Notes: generated from the sequence alone by a model not told the origin. 64,000 nucleotides of DNA from JABMQB01 sp963678235 (GCA_963678235.1 OY782766.1:2542001-2606000), one strand, 5' to 3'; shown: positions 7,783 through 16,503, numbered from the stretch's first letter. Numbers and translations are program-made.

Positions 7783-8211
7783 TTAAACAATGTAGTGATC
7801 GCCATTGGTTAAGAGTTCACTTTTATGCATCTCCAACTTTTCAATACACTTGTTTAGATTTGAAGGCCTTATTACAATTACAGCTGTATCTTTGTCCATC
7901 GAGAAAGCATAAATATATTCGATAAACACGTCTTCGGAATTCAGGATTTGAAGGGCTTTTGCCAATGCACCAGGTTTGTTTGGACTATTAATTAAAAGCA
8001 CCTCAGTTATTTTTGCAGAAAAATTATTTTCCTTCAAAACCTGAATAGCCTCCTCGGGGTTGGCAGTTATTATACGCAACACACCAAAATCTGAAGTATC
8101 GGCAATGCTAAAGGCGGAAATATTGATTCCTGCATTGCCTAAAAGTTGTGTTACTTCATTTAACCGGCCAACTTTGTTTTCTAAGAAAACAGAAACTTGT
8201 TTCACTATCAT
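7783..8211 (-). CDS. tandem ACT-domain protein, linked to paaK
   Basis: A protein of about 142 residues made only of two ACT domains (residues ~1-70 and ~71-140), with no catalytic domain. It starts VKQVSVFLENKVGRLNEV, the usual first strand and helix of an amino-acid-binding ACT unit; LLINSPNKPGALAKALQIL starts the second. The frame reaches 8235 but the ATG at 8211 is 4 nt after the paaK stop codon and is the better start. Small ACT-only proteins next to paaK and iorAB are recurrent; a role as amino-acid sensor or allosteric partner is inference. A paralogue with the same VSVFLENK start heads the iorAB operon at 12116-12553. Confidence 0.88.
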   Translation of the reverse strand: MIVKQVSVFLENKVGRLNEVTQLLGNAGINISAFSIADTSDFGVLRIITANPEEAIQVLKENNFSAKITEVLLINSPNKPGALAKALQILNSEDVFIEYIYAFSMDKDTAVIVIRPSNLNKCIEKLEMHKSELLTNGDHYIV

Positions 8212-8215
8212 TGCC

Positions 8216-9514
8216 TTAAATTTTACGGTTATCAATTACTCTTTTTGCCTTTCCCGAAGTTCGCTCTATGGTTTTTGGTTCAACCAGCTTCACATCGACC
8301 GATATTCCAAGCGTACTCTGAATGTTATGGGTGATCTTCTTTTTCAACTCTTGCAGCACCCTGATTTCATCGGAAAAGAATTGTTCCTGCACTTCAACCA
8401 ATAGCTGAAGCACATCGAGATTTCCTTCACGTTCAACAATTAATTGGTAATGAGGCTCTGTTTCGCTCATCTCCAGCAATACGCTTTCAATTTGCGATGG
8501 AAACACATTTACTCCCCTAATAATCAACATATCATCGCTTCTTCCTTTGCATTTCTCCATTCGGACCAGCGTGCGCCCGCAAGCACATTTTTCGTAATTC
8601 AAGCGTGTTAAATCACGTGTGCGGTACCTTAAAATAGGAATCCCTTCTTTGGTAATGGTTGAAAATACCAATTCACCAATTTCGCCTTCAGGAAGAGGTT
8701 GTAAAGTTTCGGGATCAATTATTTCCGGCACAAAATGATCTTCGTTAACGTGCATCCCCACCTGATGTTCACACTCACAAGAAACCCCAGGACCTATAAC
8801 CTCACTTAATCCATAAATATCAACGGCCTTAATTTTCAGGTTATCTTCTATTTGGCTTCGCATATTTTCGCTCCATGGCTCAGCACCAAAAATACCAACA
8901 CGCAATTTTAAATCGGCAGGATCAATTCCCATTTCGTTCAACACTTCAGCCAGATATAATGCATAAGATGGCGTGCAGGCAATAATAGTTGAGCCAAAAT
9001 CCTGCATAATTTGGATTTGCTTTTTTGTGTTTCCTCCCGATATTGGTATTACCGTTGCCCCAAGGTTCTCTGTTCCATAATGCATTCCAAGTCCACCAGT
9101 AAACAGTCCATATCCGTAGGCTACCTGAACAATATCGTTTTTATGTACGCCGGCCATGCCCAACGAACGGGTAACAACTTCAGCCCACATGCTTAAATCG
9201 TTCCGTGTGTACCCAACAACAGTTGGCTGCCCGGTGGTTCCGGAACTTGCATGCACACGCACAATTTCACTCATTGGAACGGTAAACATTCCGTACGGAT
9301 AATTGTCCCTTAAGTCGGTTTTTAAAGTGAAGGGCAATTTCACTAAATCATCAATTGACCTTATGTCGGCAGGAACAATTCCTGCTTCCTGCATTTTTGC
9401 CCTGTAACTGGGTATATTGTGGTAAATTCGAGTAACTGTTTTTATTAACCTTTCGGATTGAATTGCCGACATCTCATCGCGCGATGCACATTCAATTTTC
9501 TCATTCCAAATCAT
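8216..9514 (-). CDS. paaK: phenylacetate-CoA ligase (AMP-forming)
   Basis: Activates phenylacetate or a related aryl acid to its CoA thioester using ATP; 432 residues. It has the adenylation motifs VHASSGTTGQPTVVGYT (P-loop, about residues 88-104), YGLSEVIGPGVS (about residues 234-245) and YRTRDLT, with a C-terminal AMP-ligase domain ending in SGKAKRVIDNR where the catalytic Lys lies. Size and the SSGTTG motif match PaaK rather than acetyl-CoA synthetase. The gene is followed 4 nt later by an ACT protein and preceded by a promoter at 9722-9751 with a ~200-nt leader. In anaerobes such ligases are usually linked to iorAB, and that arrangement is seen here, so they may act in arylacetate assimilation or amino-acid fermentation. 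Confidence 0.93.
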   Translation of the reverse strand: MIWNEKIECASRDEMSAIQSERLIKTVTRIYHNIPSYRAKMQEAGIVPADIRSIDDLVKLPFTLKTDLRDNYPYGMFTVPMSEIVRVHASSGTTGQPTVVGYTRNDLSMWAEVVTRSLGMAGVHKNDIVQVAYGYGLFTGGLGMHYGTENLGATVIPISGGNTKKQIQIMQDFGSTIIACTPSYALYLAEVLNEMGIDPADLKLRVGIFGAEPWSENMRSQIEDNLKIKAVDIYGLSEVIGPGVSCECEHQVGMHVNEDHFVPEIIDPETLQPLPEGEIGELVFSTITKEGIPILRYRTRDLTRLNYEKCACGRTLVRMEKCKGRSDDMLIIRGVNVFPSQIESVLLEMSETEPHYQLIVEREGNLDVLQLLVEVQEQFFSDEIRVLQELKKKITHNIQSTLGISVDVKLVEPKTIERTSGKAKRVIDNRKI

Positions 9515-9721
9515 GTACGATAAATTATTTAGTTAGCGTTTAAGTCTTTTAATTTTAAGCTCTTCCGTTTTTGATCAAACTATCAGTTTTGATCTAAAGA
9601 AGGTTTCCATTGTTAGGTCACCAATAAGCTAAGGATAACCTTTTCTTTTTTAAAGAACTTATTTTCAACAAAGAATAAATACAATTAATTGATCACAATA
9701 AACAGAAAAACCAATGACAAT
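9515..9721 (-). promoter_or_regulatory. long leader of paaK
   Basis: A gene-free stretch between iorB and paaK. It holds a small hairpin, arms GATCAAA 9573-9579 and TTTGATC 9588-9594, with an 8-nt loop. No known riboswitch class was recognised by eye. It would be the 5' leader of paaK mRNA, about 200 nt from the promoter at 9722-9751. Confidence 0.4.
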
Positions 9722-9751
9722 CAAAAATATAAAAATTACCAGTGAACACAA
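9722..9751 (-). promoter_or_regulatory. promoter of the paaK-ACT operon
   Basis: Minus-strand TTG (9749-9751), exactly 19 nt, TATTTTTG (9722-9729). Full match to the Bacteroidetes promoter pattern in the intergenic region downstream of iorB. Confidence 0.65.
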
Positions 9752-9829
9752 GGATTATAGGGTAGTTCAACCAGAATTATTCCAATTTATTTTCAATCTC
9801 AATAAAGAACATATGGTGCAAATAGAAGG

Positions 9830-10411
9830 TTATTTATTTTCCAGGGCAAATTTCCGGCCTGCGTTATATGCATTAATATTTAATGTGACCATATCTTCCC
9901 CTTTTTTTGAAAATTTATGTTTGATCCCTTCCTCAATTTTTTCGGAAGCAATGGATATAAATTCGGAAGCAGCACCCAACATAACCATATTTGAAGCCCT
10001 TTTGTTTCCAATTTCGATTGCAATTTTATCGGCATCGATTGCAACATGGTGCGTTTGTTTTTTTATTTCATTGATAATGTCCTGAATATCCGGATAATTA
10101 GGGATATTCATAAATGGTGTAATGCTGGTGACCACATATCCGGTTTTTGATAAAAATGGCAGGTACCGTAATGCTTCCATTGGCTCAACTGCCAAAATAA
10201 TATTCGCAGTTCCCAAAGGGATCAGATCAGAAGCGATTTCCTTATCCGATATCCTCAAGTGCGATACAACCGCGCCACCTCGTTGGCTCATCCCATGTGT
10301 TTCAGCTTGTTTTATAAATAAATCATCATTGAGCGATGCCTCCCCAAGAATAGAAGCAATTGACAAAATGCCCTGTCCGCCTACCCCAGCTATTATTATA
10401 TCTGTTTTCAT
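9830..10411 (-). CDS. iorB: indolepyruvate:ferredoxin oxidoreductase, beta subunit
   Basis: The gamma-domain-like partner of IorA, about 193 residues. It starts with DIIIAGVGGQGILSIASIL, the family signature, followed by GMSQRGGAVVSHLRIS with the conserved RGG. The frame is open from 10462, but the ATG at 10409-10411 overlaps the iorA stop codon as ATGA and gives a normal N-terminus (MKTDIII), so it is the chosen start and implies translational coupling. With IorA it oxidatively decarboxylates aryl pyruvates (indolepyruvate, phenylpyruvate, 4-hydroxyphenylpyruvate) to arylacetyl-CoA with reduction of ferredoxin. Confidence 0.93.
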   Translation of the reverse strand: MKTDIIIAGVGGQGILSIASILGEASLNDDLFIKQAETHGMSQRGGAVVSHLRISDKEIASDLIPLGTANIILAVEPMEALRYLPFLSKTGYVVTSITPFMNIPNYPDIQDIINEIKKQTHHVAIDADKIAIEIGNKRASNMVMLGAASEFISIASEKIEEGIKHKFSKKGEDMVTLNINAYNAGRKFALENK

Positions 10412-12015
10412 ACTTTTAAGTTTTTTTGCATTCTTTTTCTTCGTGCCATTGCCTGAATACATTCGCGCCGGAAAATAATTACGGAAACGCCTTCATAGGC
10501 AATTTCTTCATTAAATATGTGCAACATTTCATCGTGGTTTTTATATAAAGGTACAGCCACACGAATATGGTCGGGATGCACGCCAACTCCCTCACAAATG
10601 GCTTCAAGCTTGCCAAGTGCTGAAGATTCCTGACCTCCGGTCATCGACACTGACTCGTTATCGGAAATTACCACAACAATATTCGATTTGTCGTTAACAG
10701 CATCTAATAATCCGGTTATTCCGGAATGTGTAAACGTTGAATCCCCAATAACCGCAACGGATGGAATCAAACCTGCATCGGCTGCACCTTTTGCCATGGT
10801 AACCGATGCACCCATATCCACACAGGAATAAATACTTTTATAAGGAGGAAGGGCCCCCAGGGTATAACAACCGATATCTGAAAACACACGTCCTTTCGTA
10901 TAATTACTTAATGCTTTATTCAATGCCTCATACATATTTTGATGCCCGCAGCCCTGACACAATGCCGGAGGACGATTTACAACAATATCCGGAACAGCCT
11001 CGCCTGTTAAGACCTCCTTCCCGAGCGCCTTTGCCACCAGGTCGGCATTAAGTTCCCCATCCCGTGGGAGCGCCCCTGAAAGGCGACCACATACTTTTAT
11101 GTCTTTTTTGAACATACCCTTCACTGCTTCTTCAACAATTGGGTAACCTTCTTCCAATACCAATACTTCCTCGCAATTTCTCTCCAATTGTTCAATAAGT
11201 TTTTTGGGAATTGGATATTGCGATAGTTTTAAGCAAGTGTAAGGACAAGGTTCATTTTTATAATTTTCGAGCAAATAGTTGTAGGCAATCCCACAAGCAA
11301 TTATCCCAAGGCTTTTATCTGTTCCTATTTTTAATGAATTATAATTTGAATCGTTGGAATAATCTTCAAATATTTTTTGTTTACCCAACAAACTTTTATA
11401 CCTGCCCCTCGCAATTGCAGGCAATAATACAAATTGACTTGGATCGGAAGGCAACACCAAATTGTTTTCAGGTAATTGTTCTTCACAAAGAATCCCTGCC
11501 CTTGAATGTGCCAGGCGGGTTGTTATCCGAACCATCACAGGAAGGGCCAATTCCTCAGAAAGTTTAAAAGCCCGATAAACCATATCGTAAGCTTCCTGTT
11601 GGTTACCTGGCTCGAGTACCGGGATCATAGCAAATTTTCCATAAAACCTGGAATCCTGTTCGTTTTGAGAAGAATGCATCGAAGGATCATCGGCAACAGT
11701 CACTACCAAGCCGCCATTAATGCCCGTGATCGCCGAATTCATAAATGCATCAGCTGCCACGTTAAGCCCAACATGCTTCATGCAAACCATTGCACGTTTT
11801 CCTGCATACGACATGCCCAAAGCCGCTTCGTAAGCAGTTTTTTCGTTTGCCGACCACTTACTGCGAATACCTTTTTGTTTTGCAACTTTACTTTCCTGTA
11901 TGTACTCTGTGATTTCTGTCGAAGGTGTACCCGGATATGCGTAAACACCTGAAATACCACCATCTATCGCGGCTTGGGCAATAGCCTCAACGCCTAACAA
12001 TAATTCCTTTTTCAT
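10408..12015 (-). CDS. iorA: indolepyruvate:ferredoxin oxidoreductase, alpha subunit, no C-terminal ferredoxin domain
   Basis: Large TPP-dependent subunit of about 535 residues. VYAYPGTPSTEITEYIQ near the N-terminus is the IorA form of the alpha domain. The C-terminal TPP half has PPALCQGCGHQNMYEAL (the CxxCGH motif), VAVIGDSTFTHSG (the GDS TPP signature) and SDNESVSMTGGQ. It ends at FRRECIQAMARRKRMQKNLKV-like residues, with no CxxCxxCxxxCP motif. IorA proteins described in archaea continue into a dicluster ferredoxin domain, so this one relies on an external ferredoxin or is a shorter lineage form. The start at 12015 (MKKELLLGVEA) is preferred; ATGs at 12024 and 12048 are alternatives. Overlaps iorB by 4 nt. 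Confidence 0.93.
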   Translation of the reverse strand: MKKELLLGVEAIAQAAIDGGISGVYAYPGTPSTEITEYIQESKVAKQKGIRSKWSANEKTAYEAALGMSYAGKRAMVCMKHVGLNVAADAFMNSAITGINGGLVVTVADDPSMHSSQNEQDSRFYGKFAMIPVLEPGNQQEAYDMVYRAFKLSEELALPVMVRITTRLAHSRAGILCEEQLPENNLVLPSDPSQFVLLPAIARGRYKSLLGKQKIFEDYSNDSNYNSLKIGTDKSLGIIACGIAYNYLLENYKNEPCPYTCLKLSQYPIPKKLIEQLERNCEEVLVLEEGYPIVEEAVKGMFKKDIKVCGRLSGALPRDGELNADLVAKALGKEVLTGEAVPDIVVNRPPALCQGCGHQNMYEALNKALSNYTKGRVFSDIGCYTLGALPPYKSIYSCVDMGASVTMAKGAADAGLIPSVAVIGDSTFTHSGITGLLDAVNDKSNIVVVISDNESVSMTGGQESSALGKLEAICEGVGVHPDHIRVAVPLYKNHDEMLHIFNEEIAYEGVSVIIFRRECIQAMARRKRMQKNLKV

Positions 12016-12115
12016 AGCTGCCATTTTCAATGACAACAAAATTATCAAAATTGAAACAAGGAAAGGTTACAATTGTCAGGTATCAATTATTAAGAATCAA
12101 TATAGATTAGAAGGG

Positions 12116-12553
12116 TTATTTGCCATAAACTGCCTTTGAATCTAAAGGAACAATACCATTTTTTAATAATCGTTCCTTAGCTTCCAAAACATCGGATACC
12201 TCCAGGATTAGAATTGCAATTTGTTTCTCGGCTAGCAAACGGGTGTAAGCATTATCAAAATGGATTCCGGCTTTTGCAATTTTTAATAATAGCTCATCCA
12301 AACCGCCTGTTTTATCTTTCATTTCAAGTGCAACTACTTCGCGCAACACCACTGAATTGCCTTTTTCGGTGAGTACTTTGTACGCTTTTTCAGGTTGGTC
12401 GACCAATAAATTTAAAGTTCCCCAACCATGTGCCATGTTTAATAAAGTTAATGATCGGATGTTTACACCTTCATCTTTCAATGCTTTTGTAATCAACTCG
12501 AAATGCGCAATCTTGTTTTCAAGAAAAACAGAAACTTCGTATGCCATAGCCAT
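12116..12553 (-). CDS. tandem ACT-domain protein, linked to iorAB
   Basis: 145 residues forming two ACT domains (about 4-70 and 72-140). It begins AYEVSVFLENKIAHFELIT and so shares the VSVFLENK start with the ACT protein at 7783-8211; the rest has diverged. It is upstream of and co-directional with iorA, with a 100-nt gap, and follows the terminator of the porin gene at 12580-12612. An amino-acid-sensing or regulatory role for aryl-pyruvate metabolism is suggested by context, but no ligand can be named. No consensus promoter was found directly upstream. Confidence 0.87.
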   Translation of the reverse strand: MAMAYEVSVFLENKIAHFELITKALKDEGVNIRSLTLLNMAHGWGTLNLLVDQPEKAYKVLTEKGNSVVLREVVALEMKDKTGGLDELLLKIAKAGIHFDNAYTRLLAEKQIAILILEVSDVLEAKERLLKNGIVPLDSKAVYGK

Positions 12554-12579
12554 ATTTTTAAACGTTAAAAGCTAAAAAA

Positions 12580-12612
12580 GCTGTCTGATAAAATTACGAT
12601 TATTCAGACAGC
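12580..12612 (-). terminator. intrinsic terminator of the porin-like gene
   Basis: GCTGTCTGA (12580-12588) pairs perfectly with TCAGACAGC (12604-12612) around a 15-nt loop. On the minus strand the stem is followed by CTTTTTTAG. It lies 36 nt after the porin stop codon. Confidence 0.85.
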
Positions 12613-12648
12613 CTTTCAATTTTTACAACTATAAATTTAATGCATTGC

Positions 12649-13890
12649 TTAAAACTTATAGGCGATAGAAATCATATTTCTAAAATTTGTTACGTTCTCT
12701 GTATTTTTAACTTTTGCTTTATCATTCACGTCAATATCTCCATAAGCGGCAGTTGTTGTACTCATTTCCCATCCAAACATAAAGTTTTTGTAATTATAAA
12801 TTAATTGAGGGGAAATTCTGTAAATCTCATCAATATTGGGAGAACGCGCATAAAATAAGTCAGCTGATAAAGGGTTACAACATGTTCCAAGGTTTTTCAT
12901 ATAACCTGCAAACAATCCAACTTTCCAAGCACCACCATACGTAAAATTTACAAAGTTAAATAAGTGGTTTGTTGGGGTATAAGTTTCTTTCCCTGTCGTT
13001 GTATTTAGGCTTTCGACGGCATAGCCACCAGGCAATATACTTTCAGAAACATTTTGCCCTAACATTGATTTTACTTTTAGTTGAAATTTCCCTTTTGTGT
13101 ATTTTAAATATGCCAATGCAGCATAAGTATTCAGTTTCTCGTTGGTTTTAAATGTCCCCTGGCTTCCCGTGGTTGAGGTTCGGGGCTGAATACTTTTCCA
13201 ATCAAAGCCGGCACCCAACACCCAATTTGCATCGTAATATTGCAATTGTAAATGAAGGTTTGGAATAATTGCATCTTGCTGGTATTGCGGGCTTTTCCCA
13301 TCGGGACCAAAATTCATGTATTTTACCTGGTAAACTGCTGCCGCAATTAAATCAAGTTTTGAACTTAATTGATGCGTTAGCCTAAGCTGGGGGCTCCGGT
13401 TAAAGACCTGAAAAGGCAAGCCCGTATTTTCATTTAAGGTACTCGGAAAAACCTTTTCGATAAACGAAGGATGCCATGTGCGCCCAAATAGTAATTTTGT
13501 TTTATCCCATGAAAACTGGGTATAGGCATGCCTGAACCTTAAACTATTTGTTGCACCAGAACCTCCGGTGAAATCAAATTCGATATAAGCCCCAACCTTT
13601 GCCTTTCCTAATTCCAGCCCTGAAAACCTGGTTCCGAAACGGGAAAAAATATTTAAGAATGTAGCACTTGCCTGTGCATTAATGTCATCACCATTAGCAT
13701 CAAACACTGGTGCCTTTGGGTATAATTCCAATAAGTGGTCGCATGCATCAACATTTCTCCTTGAATCGATAATAAAATCGTTTCGTACAAAACCTGAAAT
13801 GTCCATTTTAATTTTTTTGCTGGTCTCAATACCCTGAGGATAAGCGGATATTGTCAAAACTACGAATAAAAAAAGAAGAACTCTTTTCAT
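12649..13890 (-). CDS. porin-like outer-membrane beta-barrel protein
   Basis: 413 residues with a signal peptide (MKRVLLFLFVVLTISAYPQG, cleavage near residue 19). Amphipathic strands rich in aromatic residues follow, and the protein ends ISIAYKF, a terminal Phe as required for barrel assembly. The N-terminal pattern DISGFVRNDFIIDSRRNVDA and the FGTRFSGLELGKAKVGAYIEFD stretch (FGTRF about residue 85) resemble general diffusion or DcaP-like porins that use an 'arginine-lined' barrel. Substrate unknown. It is monocistronic: a 316-nt divergent region lies upstream and its own terminator downstream. Its neighbours suggest nothing specific; uptake of organic acids is possible but unsupported. Confidence 0.8.
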   Translation of the reverse strand: MKRVLLFLFVVLTISAYPQGIETSKKIKMDISGFVRNDFIIDSRRNVDACDHLLELYPKAPVFDANGDDINAQASATFLNIFSRFGTRFSGLELGKAKVGAYIEFDFTGGSGATNSLRFRHAYTQFSWDKTKLLFGRTWHPSFIEKVFPSTLNENTGLPFQVFNRSPQLRLTHQLSSKLDLIAAAVYQVKYMNFGPDGKSPQYQQDAIIPNLHLQLQYYDANWVLGAGFDWKSIQPRTSTTGSQGTFKTNEKLNTYAALAYLKYTKGKFQLKVKSMLGQNVSESILPGGYAVESLNTTTGKETYTPTNHLFNFVNFTYGGAWKVGLFAGYMKNLGTCCNPLSADLFYARSPNIDEIYRISPQLIYNYKNFMFGWEMSTTTAAYGDIDVNDKAKVKNTENVTNFRNMISIAYKF

Positions 13891-14206
13891 AGTAAAAAGT
13901 TAATTAATGGTTTTTATATAAGTCAGTAGCGCGAAGAAACAAGCAAGTTGTTATCTTCAGATAGCAAAATTAGCACTTAATTGACGAACACACATAACAA
14001 ACTCCTTGCTAAAGAACATAAGTTTCTTATTTATTTTCGTTTTAAATAATTGATTATTGGAATCCCAGGCTTAGCTTCAATTTGTAACATTTGAAACAAA
14101 TAAAGCCTAAAAATTATACGATCTTCATTCCAAATTTAAAAGTTGATTTATACGTTTTGGAGTATAGCAAAAACTATAAATTATCCCTAACATTCTTAGT
14201 CCAAAA
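13891..14206. other. divergent intergenic region, porin-like gene and PepSY gene
   Basis: 316 nt between divergent genes. A TAATTTTG -7 match (minus strand, 13965-13972) could serve the porin, but the -33 position reads TGT rather than TTG. An inverted repeat ATTTGT-10 nt-ACAAAT is at 14080-14101. No clear plus-strand consensus promoter was found for the PepSY gene. Confidence 0.4.
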
Positions 14207-15736
14207 ATGAATCGAACAGGAAGAATGCTAAAAAAACTAATAAAATTTCATAAATGGCCAGGGATAGTCATATCCTTGTTTGCAATATTATTTACGCTTT
14301 CCGGAATTGTAATGAACCACCGAACCTTGGTTTCTTCAATTTCAGTTTCAAGGAAGCTCTTACCTTCAAACTATCGATATAAAAATTGGAACCTTGCAGC
14401 TATTCGAGGCTCTGTTGACAATGAATTTGGCTCTTATATCTTCGGGAATGTGGGAATCTGGAAAACCACTGGAAAATTTGAAAACTTCGATGACTTCAAC
14501 AACGGATTCCCAAAAGGAATTGATAATCGAAAAATAAATGCCCTGGTTTCTTTTCAACCGAATGTTTTAGTTGCAGGTACTCAATCCGGCTTATACAAAA
14601 GTCCTTCGGGAACCAGCTCATGGAAAAAAATAGAATTACCAACAAAAAATTCTCGAATCGCTGATTTAACCATGAAAGAAGATACACTGATCGTTCTTAC
14701 CAGAAGCTTTTTATTAAAGACGGTTGATTTAATAAACTTTGATAAAATCCAACTTCCCCCGCCTGTTCATTACCAAAAAAAGGTTGGGCTTTTTAAAACC
14801 CTTTGGGAATTGCACAGCGGCGAACTTTTTGGTTTCATTGGCAAAATCCTGGTTGACTTGCTCGGATTGGTAGTAATTTTTCTAAGTGTAACCGGGTTAC
14901 TTCATTTCATCTTTCCAAAAATCATCCGAAAGAAAAAATCGAAACAGAAGCCTTTTTCAAAGCTTGTATTTTATAAGCGAAAAAACCTAAGATGGCATAA
15001 TATTGTTGGATATGTTTTTGTCTTGTTTTTGATTATCAATACGATTTCAGGCATGCATCTGCGCCCACCATTATTAATTGCCATTGCAAATAAACAGTTC
15101 GGTGTTATCCCATTTACCCATCTCGATTCAGCAAACCCATGGATGGATAAATTAAGAAGGGTAAAATGGAATAGTAAGGAACAACAATATATTTTCTCAA
15201 CCTCAGATGGTTTCTATTACAGCAATGAAAACCTAAAAAGCGATTTGCAGCCATTTAAAAATCAGCCCCCGGTAAGTGTGATGGGTTGCAATGTGTTAGA
15301 AGAACTTTCACCAAACAATTACCTGGTGGGATCGTTTAGTGGCTTATATGTTTGGGATATTCAAAATTCATTTTCCTATGATTTGTTCAGTGGTAAAGCT
15401 TATAAAAAGCCATCCGGAATGAGCAAACCAATTGCTGAACATATGGTGGCAGGTTGGGTCATGACCAAATCAAACGAATTAATATATTTTGATTACAATA
15501 AAGGGGCAGTTCCCCTAAACCCACAACAAAGTTTTTCGACAATGACTGACGAAATGGTAAAAAAATCGCCTATTTCTTTGTGGAATGTCTCTTTAGAAAT
15601 GCATACAGGACGAATCTTTGAACACCTGCTTGGTCCCTTTTATATATTGTATGTACCAATTGCAGGTATTTGCCTGCTTATTGTTTTAATCAGTGAGTTT
15701 TTTATTTGGTGGATTGGCTATAGAAAAAAGAAATAA
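14207..15736 (+). CDS. PepSY-associated membrane protein with beta-propeller-like periplasmic segments
   Basis: 509 residues with four predicted membrane segments (about 17-37, 215-245, 265-285 and 475-503). The arrangement KLIKFHKWPGIVISLFAIL at the N-terminus and WHNIVGYVFVLFLIINTISG later, each with a conserved His before the helix, is that of PepSY-associated TM proteins (iron-siderophore reductase FhuF/PiuB-like families). The two extracytoplasmic stretches are unusual: each has repeats such as NVLVAGTQSGLYKS and NYLVGSFSGLYVWD that look like beta-propeller blades. LWELHSGELFG and LEMHTGRIFEHLLGP are paired His-containing motifs before helices 2 and 4. Electron transfer for ferric reduction is possible; not shown. 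The ATG at 14225 is an alternative start. Confidence 0.75.
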   Translation: MNRTGRMLKKLIKFHKWPGIVISLFAILFTLSGIVMNHRTLVSSISVSRKLLPSNYRYKNWNLAAIRGSVDNEFGSYIFGNVGIWKTTGKFENFDDFNNGFPKGIDNRKINALVSFQPNVLVAGTQSGLYKSPSGTSSWKKIELPTKNSRIADLTMKEDTLIVLTRSFLLKTVDLINFDKIQLPPPVHYQKKVGLFKTLWELHSGELFGFIGKILVDLLGLVVIFLSVTGLLHFIFPKIIRKKKSKQKPFSKLVFYKRKNLRWHNIVGYVFVLFLIINTISGMHLRPPLLIAIANKQFGVIPFTHLDSANPWMDKLRRVKWNSKEQQYIFSTSDGFYYSNENLKSDLQPFKNQPPVSVMGCNVLEELSPNNYLVGSFSGLYVWDIQNSFSYDLFSGKAYKKPSGMSKPIAEHMVAGWVMTKSNELIYFDYNKGAVPLNPQQSFSTMTDEMVKKSPISLWNVSLEMHTGRIFEHLLGPFYILYVPIAGICLLIVLISEFFIWWIGYRKKK

Positions 15737-15753
15737 ATATATATAGTGCTTTA

Positions 15754-16503
15754 CTATTTTCTTGCTTTAATTACTAAAGGAAGATGCTTCCCGCCAAATT
15801 CTACTCCATTAAAATCGGCATAAAATGTTATTTCACGAAAGCCGACGATCTCAAGCAAGGCTTGTAATTGATTTCTTCGAACCATAAACAAAGAAGTCTT
15901 GTTGCTAATTTCCTGATTCTCTTCTTTTATATACAATGCTGTTGTAAACCTCACGATCTGGCTTTCGCCGTTAAATCTGTATTTTCTTGCAAACTTTAAA
16001 TTATTTGTTTCGATTACCGGGAGTTCTTCTATTTTTTCCTGGGCTATGTAATCGTAATTCAATAATTGCAGGAAAAAATACCCCCCGGGCTTTAGTTTTG
16101 CATAAACAGCTTTAATCGTTTGCTGAATTTCTTTCAGGTCATGCAAATGAACAATGGTATTGCCAAAACAATTTACAACGTCATACATAGCGTTGTCAAA
16201 CTCCTGCCCGATATGGAGCATATTGACCAAAAGATACCTGGCATTAGGGTGGTGATTCTCTTTTTGCGCAATGCTTAGCAGTTCACGGCTTAAGTCAATT
16301 CCGGTAACTCGTGCACCTTCAGTTGCAATGTTTTTAACAAGGTCACCAGTTGCACATCCAATATCGAGGACCGATTTACCTATTAATTCGCCTGCATGGC
16401 TTTTAATAAATTCAACTTGTATTGGTTTGTATGGGAATATTTCGGAATAATTCCCGGCTATTGTAGCATAAAATTTATCTTGTTCCAGTTGGTTCTTGTT
16501 CAT
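15754..16503 (-). CDS. class I SAM-dependent methyltransferase
   Basis: 249 residues. Motif I for SAM binding is SVLDIGCATGDLVK (about residues 38-51). It is followed by VTGIDLSRELLSIAQ, the acidic residue that contacts the ribose, and by VVNCFGNTIVHLHDL (motif IV region). This is the Rossmann-like methyltransferase fold of the Methyltransf_11/25 type; the acceptor is unknown. Its start lies within the 3' end of the acyl-CoA synthetase gene (29-nt overlap), so the two are co-expressed. The overlap implies coupling but does not reveal the substrate. Confidence 0.85.
   Translation of the reverse strand: MNKNQLEQDKFYATIAGNYSEIFPYKPIQVEFIKSHAGELIGKSVLDIGCATGDLVKNIATEGARVTGIDLSRELLSIAQKENHHPNARYLLVNMLHIGQEFDNAMYDVVNCFGNTIVHLHDLKEIQQTIKAVYAKLKPGGYFFLQLLNYDYIAQEKIEELPVIETNNLKFARKYRFNGESQIVRFTTALYIKEENQEISNKTSLFMVRRNQLQALLEIVGFREITFYADFNGVEFGGKHLPLVIKARK

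Noticed and set aside
9714..10085. Plus-strand frame opposite iorB
   Set aside because: It is a shadow of iorB, which has clear family motifs and a coupled start.
13965..13972. TAATTTTG as a porin promoter
   Set aside because: -33 position is TGT, not TTG, so the match is incomplete; kept only as a note in the intergenic entry.
14080..14101. Inverted repeat ATTTGT-10 nt-ACAAAT upstream of the PepSY gene
   Set aside because: Six-base arms in A/T-rich DNA are expected by chance; no -7/-33 pair lies nearby.
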